From JBMNCQ01 sp049366715 (lineage in GTDB: Bacteria > Bacillota > Peptococcia > Peptococcales > BICA1-8), in assembly GCA_049366715.1 (NCBI GenBank), contig JBMNCQ010000022.1, forward strand, positions 1 through 64,000: a DNA stretch of 64,000 bases, given 5' to 3'. Positions 33,894 to 42,467 of this stretch are shown one piece after another. The notes beneath the pieces are model-generated. The model was given only the letters and a program-made list of their open reading frames with translations. It was not told where the DNA came from and searched no databases. The translations under genes and the position numbers were made by a program. How positions within the stretch are numbered: position 1 is the stretch's first letter; each line of letters begins with the position of its first letter.

Positions 33894-35048
33894 ATGACGA
33901 CTTCTTTTCGTAAATTAAAGCTAACCGCTAATTTAATAGCGGGCTTAAAAAAACAAGGTATCGATACACCTACTGCTGTTCAGGCCGAAGTGATCCCCTA
34001 TGCTTTGCAAAATAGGGATTTAATCGGGCAGTCCCGGACCGGCAGCGGCAAAACACTGGCCTATTTACTGCCTGTATTTCAGAATATAGACAGGGAAAAA
34101 AAAGAAATGCAAGCCGTAATCTTGGCGCCCACCTATGAGCTGGTCATGCAAATAGAGCGGCAAATCAAGATTCTAGCCCAAAATTCAGAAGTCCCCGTGA
34201 CCTCAACGGCCATAATCGGGGAAGTTAAGATAACAAGACAAGTGGAGAAATTGAAAGAAAAACCCCATATTATCGTAGGTTCTCCGGGGAGAGTATTAGA
34301 ACTCATCAAGAAGAGGAAAATAAGTGCTCATACCATTAAAACTATTGTGATCGACGAAGGCGATAAAATGTTAGCGGAAACTAATCTGGAAAAAGTGAAA
34401 AATATTATCAAGGCGACCCTCAAGGAGAGACAGATCATGATATTTTCCGCCACGATCACACCAGGCACCTTAACGACCGCCCTGGAATTATTAACAAACC
34501 CTCAGATAATCAGCATTGACCATAGAGAGATGCGGGTTAATCAAAATATCAGCCATCTATGTTTTATCACAGAACGCAGGGAAAAAATTGCTTTACTGCG
34601 CAAGCTGATTGCAGCAATAAATCCTGAAAGAGCACTGATTTTTATCAATAAAGGTGATGAGGTACAGATAACGGCGTCCAAACTCCGGTATCATCATTTA
34701 AAAGCAGGGGAAATTCACGGAACCATGCCTAAGGAAGAAAGAAAAAATGCTTTAGCCGAATTCCGCAGGGGAAAGATTCAGCTTTTAGTAGCATCGGACC
34801 TGGCGGCCCGGGGACTGCATATACCGGATGTCGGCCATATAATCAATCTAGATTTGCCGCAAGACAGCGGGGAATATTTACACAGAGCCGGCAGGACAGG
34901 CAGGATGAATAAGCCGGGAACGGTCATATCCATCATAACGGAAAAAGAGTCGGCCCTGATCAAGAAGTATGAGAAAGACTTAAAAATCACCATTGAAGAA
35001 ATGGGAATCTCCCGGGGCGTGATCAGAAAGAAAAATAAAGCACGTTAA
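33894..35048 (+). CDS. DEAD-box ATP-dependent RNA helicase
   Basis: A 384-residue two-domain RNA helicase without the long C-terminal extensions of CsdA or DbpA. The Q-motif region TPTAVQAEVIP, Walker A SRTGSGKT (47-54), SATIT, FINKGDEV, ARGLHIPDV and HRAGRTGR are in order. Motif II reads DEGD instead of DEAD. The family unwinds RNA duplexes in ribosome assembly or mRNA decay, often at low temperature. It has a strong ribosome site (GAGGAG) and is monocistronic, with no clear promoter box recognised. Confidence 0.92.
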   Translation: MTTSFRKLKLTANLIAGLKKQGIDTPTAVQAEVIPYALQNRDLIGQSRTGSGKTLAYLLPVFQNIDREKKEMQAVILAPTYELVMQIERQIKILAQNSEVPVTSTAIIGEVKITRQVEKLKEKPHIIVGSPGRVLELIKKRKISAHTIKTIVIDEGDKMLAETNLEKVKNIIKATLKERQIMIFSATITPGTLTTALELLTNPQIISIDHREMRVNQNISHLCFITERREKIALLRKLIAAINPERALIFINKGDEVQITASKLRYHHLKAGEIHGTMPKEERKNALAEFRRGKIQLLVASDLAARGLHIPDVGHIINLDLPQDSGEYLHRAGRTGRMNKPGTVISIITEKESALIKKYEKDLKITIEEMGISRGVIRKKNKAR

Positions 35049-35206
35049 ACCTTTGCCGCTTTTTCAGTACTCTGTCCTCATCGTAAAAGACAGGGCAAAA
35101 CTATCCCGCCCAAACCGTACGGGCAGTTTCCTGGGAAATATCTAACCGTTCAGGCGCATAAATTTCTCGTTAACTCTAAATAATAACGGTGAGGTGAGAT
35201 TTAAAT

Positions 35207-35320
35207 ATGGAAAAAATTCAAACCGGCTATAAATACTTGTTTTGGTTTTTAGGCCTTTTAGCCGTTCTCTATTTCTTAGCCCGCTACATAATCCCTTTAA
35301 TTTGGCACTTAGTCGGCTAA
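35207..35320 (+). CDS. 37-residue single-span membrane peptide
   Basis: An ATG preceded by GGTGAGGTGAG starts a 37-codon frame: six polar residues, a hydrophobic span with aromatic residues (YLFWFLGLLAVLYFLARYII) and a short tail. A perfect terminator follows 4 bases after the stop. The sequence resembles the first helix of AI-2E/YtvI-type permeases, but no continuation exists, so it is either a true small membrane protein or a preserved fragment. Good ribosome site and terminator favour a real gene. Function unknown. Confidence 0.6.
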   Translation: MEKIQTGYKYLFWFLGLLAVLYFLARYIIPLIWHLVG

Positions 35321-35323
35321 TTT

Positions 35324-35350
35324 GCACTAACCATCAGGGTTAGTGCTTTT
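35324..35350 (+). terminator. Terminator of the small membrane peptide gene
   Basis: GCACTAACC (35324-35332) and GGTTAGTGC (35338-35346) form a perfect 9-bp stem with a 5-base loop, then TTTT. It also lies between two convergent genes. Confidence 0.88.
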
Positions 35351-35376
35351 ACATTCCTGTTTCTTCACCGGACAAT

Positions 35377-36546
35377 TCAACCTGTTTTTCTTGTCCCCAT
35401 CCGGAAATACCATACTGCTCCACCGGCAATGATAAACAATACCGCACAACCGTAAAAGGGACTGGCTGTGCCCCAATTCTCCCCTAGAAAGCCTCCGATC
35501 AAAGGACCGATAACAGAACCTAAAGCAGTAAGCCCGTTTAAAGCGCCAAAAACCCTGCCCCGTATTTCTTCCGAAGTATTTTGGGCTATGAGAACATTGC
35601 TGCTGACATTTACCGCCGCATTGGCAAATCCGAAAAGAAATCTGGCCAGAATTAAGATCATGACCGAATAGGTGGCACCTTGTCCGATGCTGAAAACCGC
35701 ACACATCATTAAACCCCAGAATAAGATGCTGAGATAATTTGCCCCCTTGATCTTAGAGATTAAAGGAGATCCCATAGCCAGGGATATGCCCATGATGGAA
35801 AAAACAATTCCGGTTATAAAGTCAACATCTGTTTCAACCAATTGGCCGATCCTAATAGGCAGGATCGGTTGAATCATATACAGAGTAGTCTGCAGAACCA
35901 CCAAAGCTAAAAAATATACCGTCAGTGACCTGTTACCCAGGATATTTTTCAATTCCCGCCAGATAATCGTCCTGGTCTGCTGTTGTAAAATGTTTTCCTT
36001 GGTCCCGAAAACGGCAAGCAAAGTGGCAAGACCTAACAAACCTGCCGAAACAAAAAAAGTCATCCTGATATTTAAATAGTGAACAAGACTGCCTCCGATA
36101 AAGGGTCCCATGATCGAACCTAAGGCAATAAAAGTGTTCAGCATTCCTAACGCATAACCGATTTCAAATTCAGGGGTATTGGTGGCGACCAGCATTACCG
36201 CCGCCGGAATAAAACCGGCCAATAGTCCGTTAAACCCTCTTAAGAATAGAAACTGCCAATGATTTTGCGCTATTCCCATTAAAATATAGGAAAGGGCAAT
36301 GCCGGCCCCCGAACGGATAAACATATTCCTTTTGCCGTGTCTGTCGGCAAAAGAGCCCCAGATCGGTGCCATCACCGCATATGTTAGAAAATTCACCGAA
36401 ACCATGATCCCGGACCACACAGAAACATTATCCGTTACGCCCAGTTGCTGAATGTAACTGGGCACGAAAGGGAAAGTCAGGGTAAAAGCTACATTAGCAA
36501 TAAATACCGCTGCCGATAGAAACCAGAGATTTCTTTTCCAGTACAA
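35377..36546 (-). CDS. Major facilitator superfamily transporter (drug-efflux type)
   Basis: A 389-residue membrane protein with 12 predicted helices. The motif-A loop reads GSFADRHGKRNMFI between helices 2 and 3, and there is a second-half repeat of MGPFIGGS/IGPLIGGF type. The organisation fits DHA1 multidrug efflux proteins such as those exporting quinolones or tetracycline-like drugs. The start is TTG behind AGGAGG. No regulator gene is adjacent and the substrate cannot be told from sequence. Confidence 0.88.
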   Translation of the reverse strand: MYWKRNLWFLSAAVFIANVAFTLTFPFVPSYIQQLGVTDNVSVWSGIMVSVNFLTYAVMAPIWGSFADRHGKRNMFIRSGAGIALSYILMGIAQNHWQFLFLRGFNGLLAGFIPAAVMLVATNTPEFEIGYALGMLNTFIALGSIMGPFIGGSLVHYLNIRMTFFVSAGLLGLATLLAVFGTKENILQQQTRTIIWRELKNILGNRSLTVYFLALVVLQTTLYMIQPILPIRIGQLVETDVDFITGIVFSIMGISLAMGSPLISKIKGANYLSILFWGLMMCAVFSIGQGATYSVMILILARFLFGFANAAVNVSSNVLIAQNTSEEIRGRVFGALNGLTALGSVIGPLIGGFLGENWGTASPFYGCAVLFIIAGGAVWYFRMGTRKTG

Positions 36547-36692
36547 GATAAATCCTCCTAGTTAAACATTATGTTAATTATAGTAGGAGCATATTAATTA
36601 AGCCACAGCCATATTCCAGCCTTTTCGCCCCATTTCTGCACAAAAAGCCGGTAAACCTAATTCTACTCCTCTTCTTATAACCACAAAAGAAA

Positions 36693-36709
36693 AACCGGCT
36701 ATGCCGGTT
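36693..36709. terminator. Short hairpin in the 36547-36870 gap
   Basis: AACCGGC and GCCGGTT form a 7-bp stem with a 3-base loop. It lies between the ald terminator and the MFS gene start and has no T-run of note. The rest of this 324-bp gap shows no gene. Confidence 0.35.
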
Positions 36710-36828
36710 ATGTCAGACTTCCGCTAGGATCAGCAGTACTGCAGTTCAAGAAAGGCGTTTATTCTTCAGAGCCATGTTCCGGACTTTAACACTTTATCCG
36801 ACCGGCAGATTAACAATTTTTAAAAGTT

Positions 36829-36860
36829 AAAAAAGGTCTTAAGGAAAAATCCTTAAGACC
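36829..36860 (-). terminator. Intrinsic terminator of ald
   Basis: GGTCTTAAGGA (36835-36845) and TCCTTAAGACC (36850-36860) form a perfect 11-bp stem with loop AAAA; a T-run follows on the minus strand. It begins 10 bp after the ald stop codon. Confidence 0.95.
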
Positions 36861-36870
36861 CGATCGCCTG

Positions 36871-37992
36871 TTATAAGCCTAATGCCTCATCAGCGGAAAG
36901 ATATTCCAGGCCCAAACTTTCGGCTACCGCCTGATAAGTCACAAATCCATTCGCTACATTCACGCCTAACTTTAAGGCATGATTTTCTTTTACGGCCTTC
37001 AGGGCGCCTTGATCCGCCAACTGTAAGGCAAAAGGTAATGTTGCATTTGTTAAAGCGAAGGTAGATGTACGGGGCACCGCGCCAGGCATATTGGCTACGG
37101 AATAGTGTATAACCCCATGCTTCTCAAACACCGGATCACTATGGGTCGTAACCCGGTCAATGGTAGCAATGGAGCCGCCCTGGTCAATTGCTACGTCTAC
37201 AATTACCGAACCCGGCTTCATTTCTTTCACCATTTCTTCAGTTACTAGATGAGGAGCTTTGGCCCCCGGAATAAGGACCGCACCGACGAGAAGATCTGCT
37301 TCCTTAACGGCTTGCGCGATATTAAAGCTGTTGGACATAAGTGTCTTTATTTTGGTGCCGAAAATATCATCCAAATAACGCATCCGGTCAATACTTTTCT
37401 CAATTATTGTGACATCTGCTCCCATGCCCACCGCTTTTTTCGCCGCATTTGTACCAACGATGCCCCCGCCTATAATGACTACTTTAGCCGGAGCCACCCC
37501 GGGAACTCCTCCCAGAAGGATGCCTTTGCCTCCCTTAGGTTTTTCTAAGTACTGGGCGCCAACCTGAATGGACATTCTCCCTGCAACTTCACTCATGGGA
37601 CTAAGTAACGGCAGACTGCCGTTTGCCAGCTGTACGGTTTCATAAGCAATGGACAGAACTTTCTTTTCCATTAAAGCTTTCGTAAGCTCCGGCTCAGGAG
37701 CAAGATGAAGATAGGTGAATAAAATCAATTCTTCCCTAAAACATTGATATTCTACGGGAAGAGGCTCTTTCACTTTCATGATCATATCTGCCTGGGCCCA
37801 CACATCTGAAGCTTTGGCAATTATTTTTGCCCCGGCTTTAAGATACTCGTCATTGGTAATGCCGCTTCCCGCTCCGGCATTCTCCTCCACAATAACCCCG
37901 TGTCCGGCTTTAACGAAGGCAACGACCCCTGCCGGTGTGATGGCTACACGGTTTTCATTATTTTTAATCTCTTTCGGTACACCAACGATCAT
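36871..37992 (-). CDS. ald: Alanine dehydrogenase
   Basis: A 373-residue NAD-dependent L-alanine dehydrogenase, which interconverts alanine and pyruvate with ammonia. The start MIVGVPKEIKNNENRVAITP is typical. The catalytic lysine (MKVKEPLP) and histidine (FTYLHLAPE) are in place. The NAD loop is VVIIGGGIVGTNAAKKA with the acidic strand end TIIEKS. Length matches the family. It follows a PucR-type regulator gene in the same direction, 128 bp away, which likely controls it in response to alanine, as AdeR does in Bacillus. Confidence 0.97.
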   Translation of the reverse strand: MIVGVPKEIKNNENRVAITPAGVVAFVKAGHGVIVEENAGAGSGITNDEYLKAGAKIIAKASDVWAQADMIMKVKEPLPVEYQCFREELILFTYLHLAPEPELTKALMEKKVLSIAYETVQLANGSLPLLSPMSEVAGRMSIQVGAQYLEKPKGGKGILLGGVPGVAPAKVVIIGGGIVGTNAAKKAVGMGADVTIIEKSIDRMRYLDDIFGTKIKTLMSNSFNIAQAVKEADLLVGAVLIPGAKAPHLVTEEMVKEMKPGSVIVDVAIDQGGSIATIDRVTTHSDPVFEKHGVIHYSVANMPGAVPRTSTFALTNATLPFALQLADQGALKAVKENHALKLGVNVANGFVTYQAVAESLGLEYLSADEALGL

Positions 37993-38102
37993 GTAATAAC
38001 CCCCTCAAAAATTCCTTCAAAGTTTTCTCTGCATTGTCCTTGGTAATTTCATTATAATGCAAAGGGCTTTACATTTCTTTGTGGGTAAATCTGAAAATAA
38101 TG

Positions 38103-38134
38103 AAAGGCCTTTGTGTTTTTCTACAAAGACCTTT
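38103..38134 (-). terminator. Hairpin at the end of the PucR-type gene
   Basis: AAAGGCCTTTGT and ACAAAGACCTTT form a 12-bp stem with one mismatch and an 8-base loop, overlapping the last codons of the regulator. It precedes the ald promoter region. Confidence 0.65.
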
Positions 38135-39371
38135 GTTCCTTTAATTTATTCATTTTTAAATCAATTACCACGGTCATTTTTTGATTGGCATCCTTGAGGT
38201 TAATTTCACCAATTTCACTGATCCGCTTTAACCTGTAATTTAAAGTATTGGCATGCACATGGAGAATCTCAGCGGTATCATGAATGCTGCAATCATTTTC
38301 CAAATAAACTTCTAAAGTTTCTAAAAGCTCCGTTTTATGCTTTTGATCATAATCAATAATATTTCTTATGGCCTGATTTTCAAATAAATCCCCTTTTCTC
38401 TGTTCTAAGAGTACAGGCAGGAATCTATAGATGCCCAGGTCCTGATAGGTATAAATGTTTTTTGTTTCCCGGGAAAAGTACCCTTTCATTTCCAAAACGG
38501 CTAAAGCCTCCTGATAACTTTGCGCAATTTGTTGACAGGTGTTATTAAGGGTGCCGCATCCCCCGGCTATACCTGTCACTTGAAAGCGCTCCTGCATCTG
38601 AGCGATGAAAGTTTTACAAAACTTATTAATATCCCTCAGGGACACTTCCGCAGTTTGAGAAGAACCAAGTAAAATTAAATGATTACGGCTAATGGTACTA
38701 AACACGATTTTAATCCTCTGGGTGGTCTTTAACACATAATAAATACTTTTTTCTAATTTCAGATCTATTTTTTCCGGAAATTTAAAAACGATTACGGAAC
38801 TGGTTTGCGGCATAAGTATATTTAGTATTTCAAATTTTCTCACAATTTCCTCTTCAGTTTTAAAATGGGAAGTTAATAATTGCCAGAAGAATTCCTGGCG
38901 CCCTTCATCCTTTGCTTTTTTCTTCAATTGTATATTAATCAGGTAATTCTTGACGCTCCGGGCCGCTAACATTAAGTTCGCTAAATCCGTCTCCTGTAAA
39001 ACATAATCCATTTCGTGAACCCAGATAAAACCTAAAGTTTCCTGGTTTTTGCGCACGGAAACCGCAACCCTGTTGCCCAGGCCGACATCTTCTATCGCTT
39101 TGATACGTAAAGGCTCATCATTATTTAGCAGATAGGGAATGACGCCTTCCCGCCAAAGACTGTTGATAACCTTTTCAGGTACTCTTCTTCCAATAATTGT
39201 TGCAATCCTTGCCGGATCGGTGCGTTCATCATGGGCACTATATGCTAATAATCTATGATTTGCATCCTCAATGGTTACGGGGCACTTTAATATTTGACTG
39301 ATCCGTTCAGCTAAGCTATCTAATCCCATGATGCCCTTAAAAGGGTCATTTTCCGGTAAATAAATCCCCAT
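38121..39371 (-). CDS. PucR/CdaR family transcriptional regulator (AdeR-like)
   Basis: A 416-residue regulator with an N-terminal sensor (about 1-150, GAF-like), a middle GGDEF-like degenerate domain typical of CdaR proteins (ITGIAGGCGTLNNTCQQIAQ), and the C-terminal HTH of the PucR family (ENDCSIHDTAEILHVHANTL followed by NYRLKRISEI). Its position just upstream of ald mirrors AdeR, the alanine-responsive activator of ald in Bacillus. Alanine as signal is an inference. ATG 39371 has GGGGAG 7 bases upstream; an in-frame ATG at 39389 with AAAGGG is also possible. Confidence 0.82.
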   Translation of the reverse strand: MGIYLPENDPFKGIMGLDSLAERISQILKCPVTIEDANHRLLAYSAHDERTDPARIATIIGRRVPEKVINSLWREGVIPYLLNNDEPLRIKAIEDVGLGNRVAVSVRKNQETLGFIWVHEMDYVLQETDLANLMLAARSVKNYLINIQLKKKAKDEGRQEFFWQLLTSHFKTEEEIVRKFEILNILMPQTSSVIVFKFPEKIDLKLEKSIYYVLKTTQRIKIVFSTISRNHLILLGSSQTAEVSLRDINKFCKTFIAQMQERFQVTGIAGGCGTLNNTCQQIAQSYQEALAVLEMKGYFSRETKNIYTYQDLGIYRFLPVLLEQRKGDLFENQAIRNIIDYDQKHKTELLETLEVYLENDCSIHDTAEILHVHANTLNYRLKRISEIGEINLKDANQKMTVVIDLKMNKLKEQRSL

Positions 39372-39533
39372 ACTCCTACTCCCCACCATTCATCCCTTTG
39401 CGTTAATTTTATCCGAAGGAGCCGGATAGTTCTACAAAATTTTATAAAGATTACAAAAACCCCTTAGATCCTCAACCGTTGTTCGTCAGGTCTAACCCTA
39501 ACTACCGGCTCTAACAAATTATAGTCTTACCAT

Positions 39534-39568
39534 AAAAAAACAGGCGCCAGTTAACGAACTAACGCCTG
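39534..39568 (-). terminator. Intrinsic terminator of the PAS-PP2C gene
   Basis: A 12-position stem with a two-base internal mismatch (39541-39552 with 39557-39568, loop AACG) is followed on the minus strand by seven T, 6 bp past the stop codon. Confidence 0.9.
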
Positions 39569-39573
39569 CCGGG

Positions 39574-41424
39574 CTATTTTATCTCGATTGCCAGCCAGGT
39601 ACTGTCGTCTCTGGAGTCGGACAGGCTTAAAAGCATGTTTTCCAGAAAACGTTTTTGGTGGTTTATGGTCTTATATTTTGTAAACTGCTCCATTTTGTCC
39701 CGATCATTAAAAATTTGTTCAAAACCGTCGGTATAGAAGTAAAACCGGTCCCCTTTCGTAAATGAAAATGTCTTATATTCAAAAAGATTCATATCCAGCA
39801 TCCCCAGAAAAGGCCCTTTGATTATTTCTTCCAGACAATACATACCCTTAGAGTAATGGATAATACTATTAATACCTGCTCCTACGATTTTGACTTCCTG
39901 CTTCTTAAAGTTAAAGCTAAAACAACACGCTGCGACATATTCCTCCCCCAAATATTCCGAGGCTTCTTTATTCAGCTCGCTGACGATCTCCAAAGAGTCG
40001 GAGCTAAGGGAGGCAATATCATAAAAAAGCACTTTTACGGCGGAATTGGACAAAGCGGCGGAAATTCCTTTACCGCTCACGTCACCAAGCAATCCCACCA
40101 CTTCATGCTCATTGCATTTAAAAAAGTGAAAAAAATCCCCGCTTACCATCCGGTCTGCCGGACTGTAAATTATCTCCAAGGCTGCCCGATCAGCTAAAGG
40201 AAACCTGGTATCTAACCGCTGCCTTTGAATGATTGCCGCTCTTTCCAACTGCTTTTTCCGTTCCGTAATATCCCTCATCACAAACTGAATTGCCGGTTTT
40301 CCTTGATAATTAAAAGGAGCAGCCGCTACTTCCACATCAATGATTTTCCCATCTGCCCTGACAAGTTTATAATCTTCTAAGGAAGTAGTTGCACCTTCCA
40401 ACATAACCTTTTTCATCTGTTCTTTAACCAGCTGGGAATAATCTTTATGAATAAAATTCAAGATATTTTTACCGATAATCTCCGCAGAAGATTCAGCTCC
40501 CAACAAACTGGCCAGCTTATTATTAATAATTAATATCCGGCCTTTCCTCAAGACACCGGCCCCGTCCGGGGACAAATCAAATAAATTGCGGTAGCGCTCT
40601 TCGCTTCTTTTTATATTATCCTGGGCCTTTCTCTGCTGAGTAATATCCCGCAGCTGCTCAACAATTAAAATGACCTCCCCGTTCTGGTCAAAAATAGGGT
40701 TATACCGGCAATCCATATAGCGGTCTATTTCCGGAATATATCTTTCAATTATTTCCATTTCCCTGGAATTTAGCACCTTTAATATGCCGCACTGCTGACA
40801 GTGGGCAGCCCTGCCCAGCATCTGAAAACATTTTTTCCCTTGAACACCCTCCCGGGAAGTATTAAAAAAATTGTATCCCTCCTGATTATAAAAAACAACG
40901 GAATGATCAGGCCTATGAACCCCGATAATATCCGGAATCCCCGCTAATACCCCTTCTAAAAGAATTAAATTTTCCAGGGCTTCCTCCCTGGCTTTAACCT
41001 GCTCAGAAATATCAATGATTATCGAATAAAGCAGTTGTTGGCCTTTCATTCTAATGGGACCGCTAAAGACATCCACCGCCTTGACACCGTCAGCGGTTAC
41101 ATGCTGAAAGTTAAAATAATTCTGCGCTTTTTTTTCAGCATTCTCCATTTGCTTAAATACTTCATCTTCCGCCAGGGTATTAAAATCGGTAATTTTCTTA
41201 GCCTTTATTTCTTCTGCGCTGTAACCGTAAAACTGACAGGCTTTTAAGTTTGCTTCCACGATCCTCCCCTTCCGGGGTTCTATCAAAAGCATTACGATGT
41301 GATTATTATCAAAGAGAGATTGAAAACATTCTTCACTTTCAGTAAGTCTATCGTTGAGCCGGATATTTTCCTCAAGCAACTCAGGCATTGCTAATTCCTG
41401 GGTTTTTAAAACATATTCCGCCAT
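39574..41424 (-). CDS. PAS-domain SpoIIE-type serine phosphatase
   Basis: A 616-residue cytoplasmic protein. Three PAS domains cover about 25-145, 150-270 and 280-395. The second holds a cysteine-rich stretch (CFQMLGRAAHCQQC) that could bind a metal or a redox cofactor. The C-terminal PP2C/SpoIIE phosphatase domain has GDVSGKGISAAL and FYTDGFEQIFND with the metal-binding aspartates. Such RsbU-like enzymes dephosphorylate anti-anti-sigma factors to control a partner switch. No rsb-type partner genes lie nearby. ATG 41424 was preferred over an in-frame GTG at 41436 because of ribosome-site spacing. Confidence 0.9.
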   Translation of the reverse strand: MAEYVLKTQELAMPELLEENIRLNDRLTESEECFQSLFDNNHIVMLLIEPRKGRIVEANLKACQFYGYSAEEIKAKKITDFNTLAEDEVFKQMENAEKKAQNYFNFQHVTADGVKAVDVFSGPIRMKGQQLLYSIIIDISEQVKAREEALENLILLEGVLAGIPDIIGVHRPDHSVVFYNQEGYNFFNTSREGVQGKKCFQMLGRAAHCQQCGILKVLNSREMEIIERYIPEIDRYMDCRYNPIFDQNGEVILIVEQLRDITQQRKAQDNIKRSEERYRNLFDLSPDGAGVLRKGRILIINNKLASLLGAESSAEIIGKNILNFIHKDYSQLVKEQMKKVMLEGATTSLEDYKLVRADGKIIDVEVAAAPFNYQGKPAIQFVMRDITERKKQLERAAIIQRQRLDTRFPLADRAALEIIYSPADRMVSGDFFHFFKCNEHEVVGLLGDVSGKGISAALSNSAVKVLFYDIASLSSDSLEIVSELNKEASEYLGEEYVAACCFSFNFKKQEVKIVGAGINSIIHYSKGMYCLEEIIKGPFLGMLDMNLFEYKTFSFTKGDRFYFYTDGFEQIFNDRDKMEQFTKYKTINHQKRFLENMLLSLSDSRDDSTWLAIEIK

Positions 41425-41583
41425 AATTACACCCACTCTAATAAGATATTTTCAGTAAAATTTTAGACACTTTACGGGAATATCCTCTAAAAATTTAAAG
41501 GAATTATTATTTTTCGTGATAAACATTTCTCAATTTTTAAAATTATTGTAGAATAGAACTATTAACAAGAATATACGGAGTTG

Positions 41584-41648
41584 TTTTTTCTGTACGATGG
41601 ATTACCATAACCAGACTAGAGCAGCTCTGTTCTCCATCCGACAAAAAA
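41584..41648 (+). promoter_or_regulatory. Structured element upstream of the GntR gene
   Basis: Nested complementary segments occur: TTTTTT (41584-41589) with AAAAAA (41643-41648), and GATGGA (41596-41601) with TCCATC (41633-41638), enclosing AGAG-CAG-CTCT (41618-41628). The fold would be an interrupted hairpin of about 65 bases in a 314-bp gap that otherwise holds only the two promoters. It could be an RNA leader or a degenerate small repeat. Confidence 0.35.
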
Positions 41649-41738
41649 GAGGCTAATTTTTTTAAATATCTACCATACCGGAATTTAAGCTCTACTTCTT
41701 TTTAATTAAGAAATGATTATTTATAATGGGGTGGCCAT

Positions 41739-42425
41739 GTGAGTATTGGAAAGATAAATCGTAAAGCATCTACTTTAAGGGAACAGGCTTATGACATTAT
41801 CAAAACTGCGATCATGTCCGGTACATTAAAACCGGGTGAGGCTTTAGTTGAAGAACAGCTTGCTAAAGATTTAGGCTTAAGCCGGACTCCTTTACGGGAA
41901 GCCCTTGTTCTTTTAGAACATGACCAATATATTGAAATGATTCCTTATAAAGGGACTTTTGTCACAAAACTTACCAATGAAGAAGTCAAAGAGATTTTTC
42001 AGATCAGGGAACTCTTAGAACCTGAGGCTGTTTGTCTGGCTCTGCAGCACATCACGGAACAGGAAATAGAGGAGTTAAAAGAGTTTTTTAATAAATCACG
42101 GGTTAAAGTAGCCAGGGGTGATTTGGACACTTTTTTAGCCAGTAATAAATTAATCCATGACAAATTGTTGGAATATGGCGAGAACGAAACATTAAGAAGA
42201 CTAATCATCAGTTATATCGAAAAAATCCAGCGTTATCAAGTAATGATTAATGCCTGGGAAGGCTCTGCCAATATCATGGATGAGTTTGAAGAACATTGCA
42301 CGCTGATTGATGCTTTGTACAAAAAAGAGCAAAACGAAATAAGATCCTTAATGATTTCCCATTTGCGTAATTGTTGTAAGCGAATGATCAGCCAGCTGGA
42401 AAAAAACAACAATCATATCATTTGA
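41739..42425 (+). CDS. GntR family transcriptional regulator (FCD domain)
   Basis: A 228-residue regulator. The N-terminal winged helix reads LREQAYDIIKTAIMSGTLKP with EQLAKDLGLSRTPLREAL, the standard GntR motif. The all-helical FCD ligand domain (about 80-220) has the metal and acid-binding histidines typical of FadR/LldR-type proteins. It starts with GTG; the preceding GGGG forms the ribosome site. FCD proteins respond to organic acids such as lactate, gluconate or pyruvate. No metabolic gene is adjacent in the same direction, so the target is unknown. Confidence 0.9.
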   Translation: MSIGKINRKASTLREQAYDIIKTAIMSGTLKPGEALVEEQLAKDLGLSRTPLREALVLLEHDQYIEMIPYKGTFVTKLTNEEVKEIFQIRELLEPEAVCLALQHITEQEIEELKEFFNKSRVKVARGDLDTFLASNKLIHDKLLEYGENETLRRLIISYIEKIQRYQVMINAWEGSANIMDEFEEHCTLIDALYKKEQNEIRSLMISHLRNCCKRMISQLEKNNNHII

Positions 42426-42467
42426 TTTTCGAGGTCAGAGCGGTATCTGCCGTTAAATTACCGTACC

